Assembly (NCBI GenBank): GCA_963675365.2
Contig: CAXXVA010000003.1
Location: forward strand, 186,001-250,000
DNA from: CAXXOK01 sp963675365
Lineage (GTDB): Bacteria; Bacillota; Clostridia; Christensenellales; Aristaeellaceae
Direction of reading: 5' to 3'
DNA length: 64,000 nucleotides
The notes below the pieces were generated by a model. That model had not been told where the DNA came from, did no database searches, and saw nothing but the letters and a program-made list of their open reading frames with translations. This document shows positions 35,405-43,891 of this stretch, piece by piece; the first letter of the stretch is position 1; the number at the start of each line of letters is the position of its first letter. Made by a program: the position numbers and the translations under genes.

Positions 35405-36520
35405 ATGATTTACCTCAACAATGCGGCGACAAGCTATCCCAAACCCGCGTGTGTGCTGGAGGCGCACGCGCGGGCGCTTTCCGCGCCGCCGCAGGCGCAA
35501 TTCCGCTCTGTGGCGGACGGGCGGCAGGGCGTATTCCAATCCTGCCGGGAGAACCTTGCGGCATTGCTTGGGATACCCGATCCAACGCGGATATTTTTCA
35601 CGTCGGGCGCGACCGAAGCGCTGAACACGCTGATTAACGGGATATTGGCGGCGGGCGGGCGTCTCGCGGCGACCGAAACGGAGCACAACAGTGTGCTTCG
35701 GCCGCTCGGCAATTTGACAGATCAATATACCCTGCTGCCCTGTGATGAATATGGGGTTATTCATCCGGATGCCGTTGCCGGTCTGCCGGGGAATACAGCA
35801 GCGCTGATCGTCAATCATTGCTCTAATGTAACCGGGGCGATACAGGATATGGCCGCCCTGGCACAGGCTGCGCATTCCCGGGGGATGCTGTTTATTGCGG
35901 ACGTATCTCAAAGCGCGGGCTGCGTGCCGGTGGACGCGGCCGCGTGGGGCGCTGATGCGCTTGCCTTTACGGGACACAAGGCATTGCTCGGGCCGCAGGG
36001 CACGGGCGGCTTTTATCTTCGCGGTGGGATTACGCTGCGCCCGCTGATCTTCGGCGGTACGGGGCGGGACAGCGCGAAATTAACCTTTCAACCGACGGAG
36101 TACGAATACGAGGCCGGCACGCAAAACGCTCCCGGTATCGCCGCGTTGGACGCGGGGGTGCGCTATGTGCTGGAGCAAGGAGTCGAGGCCATTACCGCTA
36201 AAGAAGGCGCGCTGACACGCAGACTGCGGGAGGGCCTGGAAGCCGTTCACGGCGTGACCGTATACGCAAAAGCGGGCGGCGGTCCGGTTGTGAGCTTCAA
36301 CCTGCACGGCCTGGCGCCGGCGGACACGGCTTATATTTTATTCGGGACTTACGGTTTGGTGCTGCGCTCCGGCTTGCAATGCGCGCCGCTGATTCATGAG
36401 CGCATCGGCGCGGGAACGCACGGCGTAGTACGCGCAAGCCTGAGCGTGTTCACTACGGAAGCGGAGATTGATGTTTTGATCGCGGCGGTACGGGAAATCG
36501 CACAAGGGAGCAACGGATGA
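35405..36520 (+). CDS. Class V aminotransferase, cysteine desulfurase-like
   Basis: A 371-residue PLP enzyme of fold type I. It starts MIYLNNAATSYPKP, typical of the cysteine-desulfurase-like branch; the PLP lysine is in AFTGHKALLGPQG; SGATEALN and HNSVLRPL bind cofactor; the candidate persulfide cysteine sits in RSGLQCAPLIH. It would remove sulfur (or selenium) from cysteine for delivery to an acceptor, or act as a related lyase. Its presence inside a sugar utilisation operon is unexpected. It begins immediately after the stop of the isomerase-like gene with no spacing and overlaps the next small gene by 4 bases, so the three are translationally linked. Confidence 0.88.
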   Translation: MIYLNNAATSYPKPACVLEAHARALSAPPQAQFRSVADGRQGVFQSCRENLAALLGIPDPTRIFFTSGATEALNTLINGILAAGGRLAATETEHNSVLRPLGNLTDQYTLLPCDEYGVIHPDAVAGLPGNTAALIVNHCSNVTGAIQDMAALAQAAHSRGMLFIADVSQSAGCVPVDAAAWGADALAFTGHKALLGPQGTGGFYLRGGITLRPLIFGGTGRDSAKLTFQPTEYEYEAGTQNAPGIAALDAGVRYVLEQGVEAITAKEGALTRRLREGLEAVHGVTVYAKAGGGPVVSFNLHGLAPADTAYILFGTYGLVLRSGLQCAPLIHERIGAGTHGVVRASLSVFTTEAEIDVLIAAVREIAQGSNG

Positions 36521-36801
36521 AGATTATCAATCGGTGCGAATCCCGGGAAGCCTGCGAGGAAGCCGGCTGGATTGCGTTTGATTACACGTTGGACACGCCT
36601 ATGCTCCGCGAGGATGTTTTTCGATTGCGAACGCTGGGAGCTTTTGTGTTTCTTGATAAACTGCGCCAGCCGTTTTTCAAGGTGGAAAATGCTCATTATT
36701 TGATCAAAGGATTTGAAGGCAAAACCAGCGTACGCGTCGGAATCCATCGGGATCATCAAAATGAGCTCGCCGCCATTGAGCAAATACTGGTAAACAACTA
36801 A
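36517..36801 (+). CDS. Small protein of unknown function
   Basis: A 94-residue protein with mixed charge, no membrane segment and one cysteine (Cys7), near the N-terminus. The start overlaps the aminotransferase stop (ATGA) and an AAGGGAG site precedes it, which supports real translation. The C-terminal half (FFKVENAHYLIKGFEGKTSV, then RVGIHRDHQNEL) suggests an alpha/beta fold, but I do not recognise the family. Cysteine desulfurase-like genes are often followed by small sulfur-carrier proteins; this one lacks the conserved cysteine-rich pattern of the DUF3343 carriers, so a carrier role is only a guess. Confidence 0.7.
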   Translation: MKIINRCESREACEEAGWIAFDYTLDTPMLREDVFRLRTLGAFVFLDKLRQPFFKVENAHYLIKGFEGKTSVRVGIHRDHQNELAAIEQILVNN

Positions 36802-37120
36802 AAACCCGCAATATTTGAAGATGAAGTATCCGGTAATATGCCGGAACGCGTCGTTATTGATAAGCACTGTGGAAGACACCCATGTTTCTAGATTATCATA
36901 CAAGTTAATCAACACTTCGTAAACACAAAATGCTGAATTTATACCAAAATGCTTCAGTCGATGAATGTAAATGTTCACTCTATGTTTGGGTTATGCGTCG
37001 ATTATGATATAAAGAGATGTTCGGCGGTCACGTAACTTACAATAATATTACATAAAATGCATGGAATATACAAAAAACGGCTGTTTTGAAAAGAAATATA
37101 TAAAAATATTCAGTAAATTA
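36802..37120. other. AT-rich spacer upstream of the polysaccharide operon
   Basis: No gene recognised. The stretch is clearly AT-rich compared with its neighbours and marks the border between the sugar-utilisation operon and the polysaccharide operon. A short CCGG-flanked hairpin occurs near 36831-36842; a TATAAA at 37008-37013 has no convincing -35 partner. No clear terminator for the preceding operon was found. Confidence 0.5.
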
Positions 37121-37149
37121 TTGAATTGTATTTGGAGAGATGATATACT
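37121..37149 (+). promoter_or_regulatory. Promoter of the polysaccharide operon
   Basis: TTGAAT (37121-37126) and TATACT (37144-37149) with a 17-bp spacer. Transcription would begin near 37156, giving a leader of about 830 nt before the first gene. A weaker second promoter candidate (TTGCAT 37727-37732, TATAGC 37750-37755, spacer 17) lies beyond the leader terminator and could give constitutive antiterminator expression. Confidence 0.65.
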
Positions 37150-37406
37150 GTGGTAGATTATGGTAATCAAACATTGTGGTTTGAGAGAGCGGCCAATTGC
37201 ATACCCGGTCAAACATTGTTGTAAGCAGAGAAAGGAGGCAATTTCCGAATCTAAACGCGTTCATTGACATAGGCAAGTATCCAAACTTTATTGATTTTCA
37301 AAAGGGAAAGAACTTGTTGTTTTATAAGGGATAAATTCATCCGGAACTTGCATGCGAAGCAGTCGGAAGGGAATCGTATTCGATGATTTAACAATGGTTT
37401 GTATAG

Positions 37407-37426
37407 TATGGGTCTGTAGGCCCGTA
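37407..37426 (+). promoter_or_regulatory. Leader hairpin with UGUA loop
   Basis: TATGGGTC (37407-37414) pairs with GGCCCGTA (37419-37426), including two G-U pairs, around the loop TGTA. It lies between promoter and leader terminator, where an RNA element read by the LoaP-type protein would have to be. Candidate only. Confidence 0.4.
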
Positions 37427-37599
37427 ATGTACAGAATCAAGCATCGCTTTACGGGATATATCGTCCTCTATCGGCGCCTTGACTGCAAAACATGATAGAT
37501 CCGCATGACGTGGCCCATATTACAAGCTTGAAATCAAATGATTGGTGTACTGCCTTATCCAGGTCTCTGGACCCAGACTAGAACTTAATAATTTGTTTG

Positions 37600-37638
37600 A
37601 AAAGCTGCGAGCATAAGTGCTTTGTAGGCTTTTTTTTT
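37600..37638 (+). terminator. Leader terminator before the antiterminator gene
   Basis: AAAAGC (37600-37605) pairs with GCTTTT (37628-37633), and inside it GAGCA (37609-37613) pairs with TGCTT (37618-37622) around the loop TAAG; a run of nine T (37630-37638) follows. A bipartite stem with a perfect T-run in an untranslated leader is the classic substrate for processive antitermination. Confidence 0.7.
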
Positions 37639-37987
37639 ATGTTTTTTCACTTAAATTGGCTCACTGGTAAGATGCGATTACTGACTGTAGAATAGCGTTG
37701 CAGTATTTTTAAAGACAGATGTTGAGTTGCATTGCAAAATTAATCATCATATAGCAATAGTATATTCAGGCTTAAATCGTCAGATCTTTTTACCCGCTGG
37801 GAAAATTCACGATTCAGCTTCGCCTGAAGTCTATTCCATCCATCCTGGATGCAGGACGCAAAAACACAACATACTTTGAGATCCCACAGCAATGCGAATT
37901 CTGCCAAGACTGCGCATTGCTGTTTTGAATACAGCTTGTTTCTGATGAACTCAGTGATTAACCGAAATACGATAGGAAGGTGATGGT

Positions 37988-38587
37988 ATGCCATCTAACG
38001 ACACAACAAAGTGCAGTAACTATTATGGCTGTATTCATGTTCGCGTTGGTGATGAAATGAATACAGCCCGCATATTAAAACATGTATTCCCTGCTGTTGA
38101 CACGTATGCAATTTGTCAGATGAAGCACAAAAGCCAAAAAGGAGTGCGTTCGTGTAAAGCCTGCGTGATGGTTCCTGGGTATATTTTATTCTGTGCCGAC
38201 AAAGACGAGCGGGTTTCCCAGTTCTTAACGATTCGCAGCGTTTACCATATTTTAACCTATGATGACAACACCTGGCAGTTGAGGGGCGACGATCTGATGG
38301 TGGCCAGATGGATTATTGAAAATGACGGCATGATCGGTGTTTCAAAGCTTTATTGCGAGGGGGACGATATTCGGATTATCGACGGGCCTTTGAAGAAAAT
38401 CGAAGGGAGAATCTGCCGCATTGATAAAAGAAACCGGAATGCATTGGTGTCGTTCGGGATTTTCGAGCAAACGTTCAAGGTATGGCTGGCGTTTGAATAT
38501 CTGGAGTCAACCAAGGTGAACAGATCAAAGCTGTCCATTTTATCAAGCGCATGTCCTGATTCTTGGGGGGTAGCCAATGTATTATAA
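37988..38587 (+). CDS. loaP: NusG-family antiterminator, LoaP-like
   Basis: A 199-residue specialised NusG paralog. The N-terminal NGN domain (residues about 10-110) starts YYGCIHVRVGDEMNTARIL, matching the NusG beta-strand/helix opening, and includes VPGYILF, the NGN core. The C-terminal KOW domain reads GDDIRIIDGPLKKIEGRI. Such proteins bind RNA polymerase and specific leader RNA and let it read through terminators of long operons. As the first gene of a surface polysaccharide operon preceded by a leader with a terminator, its job here is very likely to promote full-length transcription of the following 21 kb. AAGGTGATGG precedes the ATG. Confidence 0.88.
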   Translation: MPSNDTTKCSNYYGCIHVRVGDEMNTARILKHVFPAVDTYAICQMKHKSQKGVRSCKACVMVPGYILFCADKDERVSQFLTIRSVYHILTYDDNTWQLRGDDLMVARWIIENDGMIGVSKLYCEGDDIRIIDGPLKKIEGRICRIDKRNRNALVSFGIFEQTFKVWLAFEYLESTKVNRSKLSILSSACPDSWGVANVL

Positions 38588-39995
38588 CCAGAATCAATGG
38601 TTTCAATTATCAATTTTGATTATGGACAGTGCCGTATCGGCACTCGTTTTTATTATTACCGGCATTACCAAGCCGGAGAGCGCGGCTCAATTGATAAATA
38701 CCGAGGCATGGAATGAGGTTGTGCTGGTTGTGATTCTGGCATGCATGGCAAGCTTCGTGATATCTGCCGTACACAGGGATTTCTTCAAGCGGGGGTATCT
38801 GCATGAGCTGAACCGGGTGTTTTTATTTACGACGCTTGTCAATCTGCTGGTAGTCATGTATATCTATGCTACGCACAACGACTTGAAACTTCATGTCGCG
38901 CATCTCCTGTATTTCCAGATCGGAAGTCTGGTTACGATATACGGCTTTCATATTACGGTGAAGAAACTCTACCGTAAGTACTGCAAGGGGCCGATGGGGA
39001 CCAAATTGCTTGTGATCGCAGATCTGGAAAATCTGGAATCAACATGCAAAAACTTGCAGCAGAGCAATATGAGGGACAGGGCAATCGGTGTGGTGATCCT
39101 CGGCAGTGGAGACGTGGATTCGTTAAAACCGTGCGGCTTGAAACAAATCGTGCCTCCTAGAAATATTATTGACTATATCGTGCAAAATCCGGTTGATGAA
39201 GTGCTTTTATCAATTGATGAGACAAAGTACTTGTCTCAAGAGATCCAAACGCTGCGCAATCAGATTATGATGAGCGGATCGGTGTTCAGCCTGCGTCTAT
39301 GGTCCGTAGGGAAGAGCGAATCGCAGGTGCTGCACTTGTCGGAATTCGGCAACGCTTATATCATGTCGTTTGCGGACAGAAAGTATAGCTTCATTCTGGT
39401 GCAGTGCAAGCGGCTGATGGATATCGTGGGAGGGTTCGTCGGATCCGCGCTGACGGTCCTGTTAAGCGTGTTCCTGATTCCGGCAATCCTGATCGAATCG
39501 CCCGGGCCTGTGTTCTTTAAACAGAAGCGTGTCGGCCGTAACGGACGGGTGTTTACCATTCTCAAATTTCGCAGCATGTACCGGGACGCTGAAGAGCGCA
39601 AAGCGGAATTGATGAATCAAAATAAAATGCAGGGTCTGCTCTTTAAAATGGACAACGACCCGCGCATTACCAAAGTGGGGAAGTTTATTCGCAGAACCAG
39701 CCTGGATGAATTTCCACAGTTTTTCAATGTGCTCAAGGGCGATATGAGCCTGGTAGGCACAAGGCCGCCGACGGTGGACGAGTTTCGGCAGTATTCCTGC
39801 GAACAAAAAAAGCGCTTGTGTTTCCGCCCGGGAATCACGGGGATATGGCAAACCAGCGGAAGAAACAATATCACCGATTTCCACGACGTCCTGGAGATGG
39901 ACCTGCGCTATATCAAGCAATGGTCTATTTATTTGGACGTTAAACTGATCTTGAAAACGGTTGTCGTGGCTTTGTTTGGCAAAGGCGCGGTATAA
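38577..39995 (+). CDS. Polyprenyl-phosphate glycosylphosphotransferase (priming enzyme)
   Basis: A 472-residue membrane enzyme of the WbaP/CpsE type. Several transmembrane helices occupy the first 120 residues, a Rossmann-like middle domain follows, a further membrane segment precedes the catalytic part, and the C-terminal PglC-like domain (about residues 275-472) has KRLMDIVGG, SPGPVFFKQKRVGRNG, LKFRSM and RRTSLDEFPQFFNVLKGDMSLVG-type motifs. It should transfer the first sugar-phosphate to undecaprenyl phosphate at the inner membrane face, starting the repeat unit. It overlaps the antiterminator gene by 11 bases. Confidence 0.94.
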   Translation: MYYNQNQWFQLSILIMDSAVSALVFIITGITKPESAAQLINTEAWNEVVLVVILACMASFVISAVHRDFFKRGYLHELNRVFLFTTLVNLLVVMYIYATHNDLKLHVAHLLYFQIGSLVTIYGFHITVKKLYRKYCKGPMGTKLLVIADLENLESTCKNLQQSNMRDRAIGVVILGSGDVDSLKPCGLKQIVPPRNIIDYIVQNPVDEVLLSIDETKYLSQEIQTLRNQIMMSGSVFSLRLWSVGKSESQVLHLSEFGNAYIMSFADRKYSFILVQCKRLMDIVGGFVGSALTVLLSVFLIPAILIESPGPVFFKQKRVGRNGRVFTILKFRSMYRDAEERKAELMNQNKMQGLLFKMDNDPRITKVGKFIRRTSLDEFPQFFNVLKGDMSLVGTRPPTVDEFRQYSCEQKKRLCFRPGITGIWQTSGRNNITDFHDVLEMDLRYIKQWSIYLDVKLILKTVVVALFGKGAV

Positions 39996-40053
39996 ACCGT
40001 ACCGTGATCCTGTACGGGGTCCAATAAAATATTTGCGGATTTGGAGCTGAGGT

Positions 40054-41058
40054 ATGAACTACATTGTCGTAGGCGGATCGGGGTTTATCGGCAGGCATTT
40101 GGCAGAACTGCTTGTCAAAGAATGCAAAACCGAGCGTGACAATATTCTCGTGCTGGATATTGTTATGCCGGGGGAACAGGGCGTGGTGCCGGGCGTTGCG
40201 GAGAAGGTGGAAGGCGTGCAGTACTTCCGCTGCGACGTGCGCAAACCCATTCATGTTTCATGTCCGCTGACAGAACGCGACGTGATCTTTAACCTGGCGG
40301 CGGTCCATCGCACGCCGGGCCATGCGGACAGGGAATACTTTGAAACCAATATTCTTGGCGCGGAGCATGTAGCGGACTTTGCCAGGAGAAACAATATCTC
40401 CAGAATCCTGTTTACCAGTTCGATCGCGCCGTATGGCGCGGCTGAAGACTGCAAAACGGAAACCACCCTGCCAATGCCCAATACGCCGTATGGCATCAGC
40501 AAACTGGTTGCCGAGAAAATACACCTGGCATGGCAGGCGGGAGCGCCGGCGCGCGAACTGACCATACTGCGCATGGGCGTGGTGTACGGCAAGGGCGAAC
40601 ATGGCAACTTTACCCGTCTGTATTCGGGAATGAAAAAACGGTATTTCTTCTATCCGGGCCGCAAGGATACGATCAAAGCCTGCATCTATGTCAAAGAGCT
40701 GGTCAGGCTGATGAAATACTGCATGATTGACAACCGTTTTCCGGGGAGCGACCTCATCAACTGCACATTCGAGCCCGCCCATACGATTGAAGAAATCTGC
40801 ACGCAGATGCAAGCCGCCGCTAAAATGAAGCGCCGCATCCCGATGGTGCCGGCGTGGCTGCTGATGGCTGCCGCTTACGTACTGGGGCCGATTGGCGGCA
40901 AAAAGGTCGGGCTGCATCCGGCGCGGGTGAAAAAGCTGATGATATCGACCAATATCAGCGGGCGGAAGCTGAAAGACAGCGGGTATCAATTTCATTCAAC
41001 ACTGTCTGAAACATTGAAAGACTGGTATGAAGACTGTCACTGCGAAGGAATGTTCTAG
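40054..41058 (+). CDS. NAD-dependent sugar epimerase/dehydratase
   Basis: A 334-residue extended short-chain dehydrogenase. The nucleotide-binding motif is GGSGFIG at the N-terminus and the active site YGISK near residue 150, with the catalytic Ser/Thr in LFTSSIAPYG. It acts on a nucleotide-activated sugar, by epimerisation, dehydration or reduction; the exact substrate is not clear. Since the following genes make CDP-6-deoxy sugars, a UDP- or CDP-sugar is likely. GAGG site upstream. First modification gene in the operon after the priming enzyme. Confidence 0.88.
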   Translation: MNYIVVGGSGFIGRHLAELLVKECKTERDNILVLDIVMPGEQGVVPGVAEKVEGVQYFRCDVRKPIHVSCPLTERDVIFNLAAVHRTPGHADREYFETNILGAEHVADFARRNNISRILFTSSIAPYGAAEDCKTETTLPMPNTPYGISKLVAEKIHLAWQAGAPARELTILRMGVVYGKGEHGNFTRLYSGMKKRYFFYPGRKDTIKACIYVKELVRLMKYCMIDNRFPGSDLINCTFEPAHTIEEICTQMQAAAKMKRRIPMVPAWLLMAAAYVLGPIGGKKVGLHPARVKKLMISTNISGRKLKDSGYQFHSTLSETLKDWYEDCHCEGMF

Positions 41059-41076
41059 ATTATAGGAGCGGAGATC

Positions 41077-41853
41077 ATGAAAGTCGTTTTACTGGCGGGG
41101 GGATTTGGAACCAGAATATCCGAGGAGTCTGCGTTTAAACCAAAACCTATGCTGGAAATCGGTAATATGCCGATTCTTTGGCACATTATGAAAGAATACT
41201 CATATTTTGGGGTGAATGAGTTTATCATTTGCGCCGGATATAAGCAGCATATGATTAAGGAATGGTTCTCGAACTATGCGCTGCATACGTCGGATATTAC
41301 ATATGATTTTACCAATGGGAACGATCTGATTGTTCATAAAAAAACGGTGGATCCCTGGAAGGTTACGATTGTGGATACGGGGCTGCACACGCAGACAGGC
41401 GGCCGCATCGGACGCATCCGGGAGTATATCGGCAATGAAACGTTCATGATCAATTATGGAGACGCGGTCGGCGACGTCAATATCAGGGAATTGCTGGCGT
41501 TTCATCAATCCCATGGGAAAATCGGCACTCTGTCCGTATATAATTTCGGCCAAAACAAAGGCGTGCTCGATCTTGCGAAGGACGGGCATGTGAATGCGTT
41601 CAGGGAGAAGTCCGATCTGGACGGGGACCTGATCAATATTGGGTTCATGGTATTTGAACCGAAGCTGTTTGACTATATCCATGGCGACAAAATGATCTTC
41701 GAGCGCGAGCCGCTCAACGGATTGGTGCGGGACAATCAATTAATGGCACACATCCACCGCGGCTTCTGGCAATGCATGGATACATTGCGTGAAAAACAGA
41801 AGCTGGAACAATTATGGGAGGCCGGACAGGCGCCATGGAAGCTGTGGGAATAG
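41077..41853 (+). CDS. rfbF: Glucose-1-phosphate cytidylyltransferase
   Basis: A 258-residue nucleotidyltransferase, the usual length for RfbF. It starts MKVVLLAGGFGTRISEES, the sugar nucleotidyltransferase signature, with KPKPMLEIGNMPILWHIMK as the sugar-phosphate and metal region and INYGDAVGDVN later. It makes CDP-glucose from CTP and glucose-1-phosphate, the entry to CDP-deoxy sugars. The next gene encodes the matching 4,6-dehydratase. AGGAG site 8 nt upstream of the ATG. Confidence 0.96.
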   Translation: MKVVLLAGGFGTRISEESAFKPKPMLEIGNMPILWHIMKEYSYFGVNEFIICAGYKQHMIKEWFSNYALHTSDITYDFTNGNDLIVHKKTVDPWKVTIVDTGLHTQTGGRIGRIREYIGNETFMINYGDAVGDVNIRELLAFHQSHGKIGTLSVYNFGQNKGVLDLAKDGHVNAFREKSDLDGDLINIGFMVFEPKLFDYIHGDKMIFEREPLNGLVRDNQLMAHIHRGFWQCMDTLREKQKLEQLWEAGQAPWKLWE

Positions 41854-41868
41854 AAAGGAGGGCAGCAA

Positions 41869-42957
41869 ATGCTTGATATGTCGTTCTATCGGGGGAAACG
41901 GGTATTGGTGACCGGGCATACGGGCTTTAAAGGCTCCTGGCTGTGTGAAATGCTGGCTTTGGCCGGAGCGCAGGTCACGGGGTACGGCTTGGAGCCGCCG
42001 ACAAAACCGGCGCTGTACCACCTGGCGGGGATCAAGAACAAGGTAAACACGGTGATCGGCGACATACGGGAGTATTCTGCCCTCAAACGGGTTTTTGACC
42101 TGGAACAGCCCGAGATCGTTTTCCATCTGGCCGCCCAGCCGATTGTGTGGGAAAGCTATGAAAACCCGGTGTATACCTATCAAACCAATGTGATGGGAAC
42201 CGTGAATGTGCTGGAATGCATCCGTTGCGGCAATAGTGTGAAGTCGTTTTTGAACATCACGACGGACAAGGTGTATCTGAACCGGGAATGGCAGTGGGGA
42301 TACAGGGAAAACGAGGAATTGGACGGGTATGATCCGTATTCAAACTCCAAATCCTGCTCCGAACTGGTCACGCACAGCTACAAGAACTCGTTCTTTACGG
42401 ACGCGGCGGGAATGCCGACGATCCCGATCTCCACAGCGCGTGCCGGCAACGTGATCGGCGGCGGGGATTTTGCAGAAAACCGGATTGTGCCCGATTGCGT
42501 CCGGGCGGCGGCACAGGGGAAAGATATTTTGGTTCGCAATCCGTTTTCGATCAGACCGTACCAGCACGTGCTGGAATCGCTGTACGCGTATCTGCTGATC
42601 GCCAAACGCCAGTACGACGATCACTGCCTGGCCGGTTGGTATAACGTGGGTCCGGATGAAGCGGATTGCCTGCAAACAGGCGCACTGGTGGAGCTGTTCG
42701 TCAAGCATTGGGGCCAAGGCCTTTCGTGGACGAACGGTTTTGTCGGCGGGCCGCACGAAGCGAATTACCTGAAGCTGGACTGCTCAAAAATCAAAACGGC
42801 GCTTAATTGGCATCCGCGCTGGGATTTGGATACGGCGATCGCCAAGACTGTGCAATGGGCCAAGTGCTGGCTTTCCGGCGGCGATATCGTATCGTGCATG
42901 GATGCGCAAATTGAGGAGTTCCTCACAGTACGCGAAACAGCGCTTGTAAAGGGGTGA
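41869..42957 (+). CDS. rfbG: CDP-glucose 4,6-dehydratase
   Basis: A 362-residue extended SDR. VTGHTGFKGSWL is the characteristic RfbG dinucleotide-binding motif; the catalytic YSNSK and TDKVY segments follow, and PYQHVLESL and the ending of the family are present. With tightly bound NAD it converts CDP-glucose to CDP-4-keto-6-deoxyglucose. The two genes that follow, an epimerase/reductase and a cupin epimerase, would finish a CDP-6-deoxyhexose; no PLP-dependent 3-dehydratase (RfbH) is present, so a 3,6-dideoxy sugar is not expected. GGAGG site upstream. Confidence 0.96.
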   Translation: MLDMSFYRGKRVLVTGHTGFKGSWLCEMLALAGAQVTGYGLEPPTKPALYHLAGIKNKVNTVIGDIREYSALKRVFDLEQPEIVFHLAAQPIVWESYENPVYTYQTNVMGTVNVLECIRCGNSVKSFLNITTDKVYLNREWQWGYRENEELDGYDPYSNSKSCSELVTHSYKNSFFTDAAGMPTIPISTARAGNVIGGGDFAENRIVPDCVRAAAQGKDILVRNPFSIRPYQHVLESLYAYLLIAKRQYDDHCLAGWYNVGPDEADCLQTGALVELFVKHWGQGLSWTNGFVGGPHEANYLKLDCSKIKTALNWHPRWDLDTAIAKTVQWAKCWLSGGDIVSCMDAQIEEFLTVRETALVKG

Positions 42958-42961
42958 CAAT

Positions 42962-43891
42962 GTGGAGAATGTCGTGATAACCGGCGCGGACGGATTTGTC
43001 GGCAGCTATACGGCAGAGCATATCCGCCGGCAGGGTGTGCGGGTGCTGGCACTGGATTTGGCGGATAAGCCGAAACGGCTGAAACCGGACGGCTGCCTGC
43101 AGTATGCGTCCTGTAATGTTTCCGACACGGATGCATTACAAAAGTGCATCCCAAAGGGGAAATATGATACGTTTATCCACTTTGCATGGGCGGGGTCATC
43201 CGGCGCGGCGCGAATGGACTATGCTTTGCAGATGCAAAACGCGCTGCATACGGTTGAATGTATGAAAACGGCCAAAGCGCTGGGCTGCACGCGCTTCCTG
43301 TGCGCCGGAAGCATTATGGAGTACGAGGTGGAGGTGGCCGTCCATGCGCAGGGCACACAGCCCGGGATGGCATATATTTACGGAATGGGCAAGCATACCG
43401 CCCATTGCCTATGCAAATCGGTTGCCGCGGACATTGGTATTGATCTGATTTGGCCGATGATTACCAATGCCTATGGCGTGGGCGAAACCTCGCCCCGCTT
43501 TGTCAACAGCACGCTGCGAAAGGTGATACAAAAACAACCGCTGGAATTTACGGCGGCCACTCAGAATTATGACTTTGTATATGTTACCGATGTGGCAAAG
43601 GCCTTTTATCTGCTTGCGCAGCACGGTAGACCATTTTGCGAGTATATCATTGGCAGCGGTGAAGCAAAACCGCTGAAGAAATTTATTTTTGAAATGCGGC
43701 ATAGCTGCGCTCCGGATATGGAGCTGCATTTTGGCGATGTGCCGTTTACCGGAACAAACCTGCCGCTTTCCGTATTTGATATCGGCGATATCCGCAGGGA
43801 TTGCGGATATGAACCCGGGATCAGCTTTGCGCAGGGCACGAAGATAACGATGGACTGGTTGAAATCAATCGATGAGGGAATGCGGGCATGA
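42962..43891 (+). CDS. NAD-dependent sugar reductase/epimerase
   Basis: A 309-residue extended SDR with TGADGFVG at the N-terminus and active site YGMGK near residue 140. It starts at GTG with AAAGGGGTGA 5 nt upstream, 4 bases after the stop of the dehydratase gene. Placed directly between CDP-glucose 4,6-dehydratase and a 3,5-epimerase-like cupin, it is the likely 4-ketoreductase that completes the CDP-6-deoxyhexose. The N-terminal strand VVITGADG and the predicted 4-keto site are inferred from context only. Confidence 0.87.
   Translation: MENVVITGADGFVGSYTAEHIRRQGVRVLALDLADKPKRLKPDGCLQYASCNVSDTDALQKCIPKGKYDTFIHFAWAGSSGAARMDYALQMQNALHTVECMKTAKALGCTRFLCAGSIMEYEVEVAVHAQGTQPGMAYIYGMGKHTAHCLCKSVAADIGIDLIWPMITNAYGVGETSPRFVNSTLRKVIQKQPLEFTAATQNYDFVYVTDVAKAFYLLAQHGRPFCEYIIGSGEAKPLKKFIFEMRHSCAPDMELHFGDVPFTGTNLPLSVFDIGDIRRDCGYEPGISFAQGTKITMDWLKSIDEGMRA

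Larger units (their letters stand above)
37156..37987 (+). promoter_or_regulatory. Long structured leader of the polysaccharide operon
   Basis: More than 800 nt without a supported gene. It contains an 11-nt direct repeat TCAAACATTGT (37167-37177 and 37209-37219), an AAAGGAGG at 37231-37238 with no usable start codon after it, a hairpin at 37407-37426, a hairpin TCCAG-GTCT-CTGGA at 37558-37571 and an intrinsic terminator at 37600-37638. The first gene encodes a NusG/LoaP-type antiterminator. LoaP proteins act on RNA hairpins in leaders of long polysaccharide or antibiotic operons to suppress termination, so this leader is the expected target site. Confidence 0.6.

Noticed and set aside
36517..36801. 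Assignment of the 94-residue protein to the DUF3343 sulfur-carrier family
   Set aside because: The neighbour fits, but the sequence lacks the cysteine-containing pattern of that family.
36802..37987. Mobile element or genomic island border in the AT-rich gap
   Set aside because: Composition differs, but no terminal repeats, integrase, transposase or tRNA were seen; a long regulatory leader explains the gap.
37740..37994. 84-codon open frame on the minus strand
   Set aside because: Lies across the translation start of the antiterminator gene, with no ribosome binding site and no recognisable domain.
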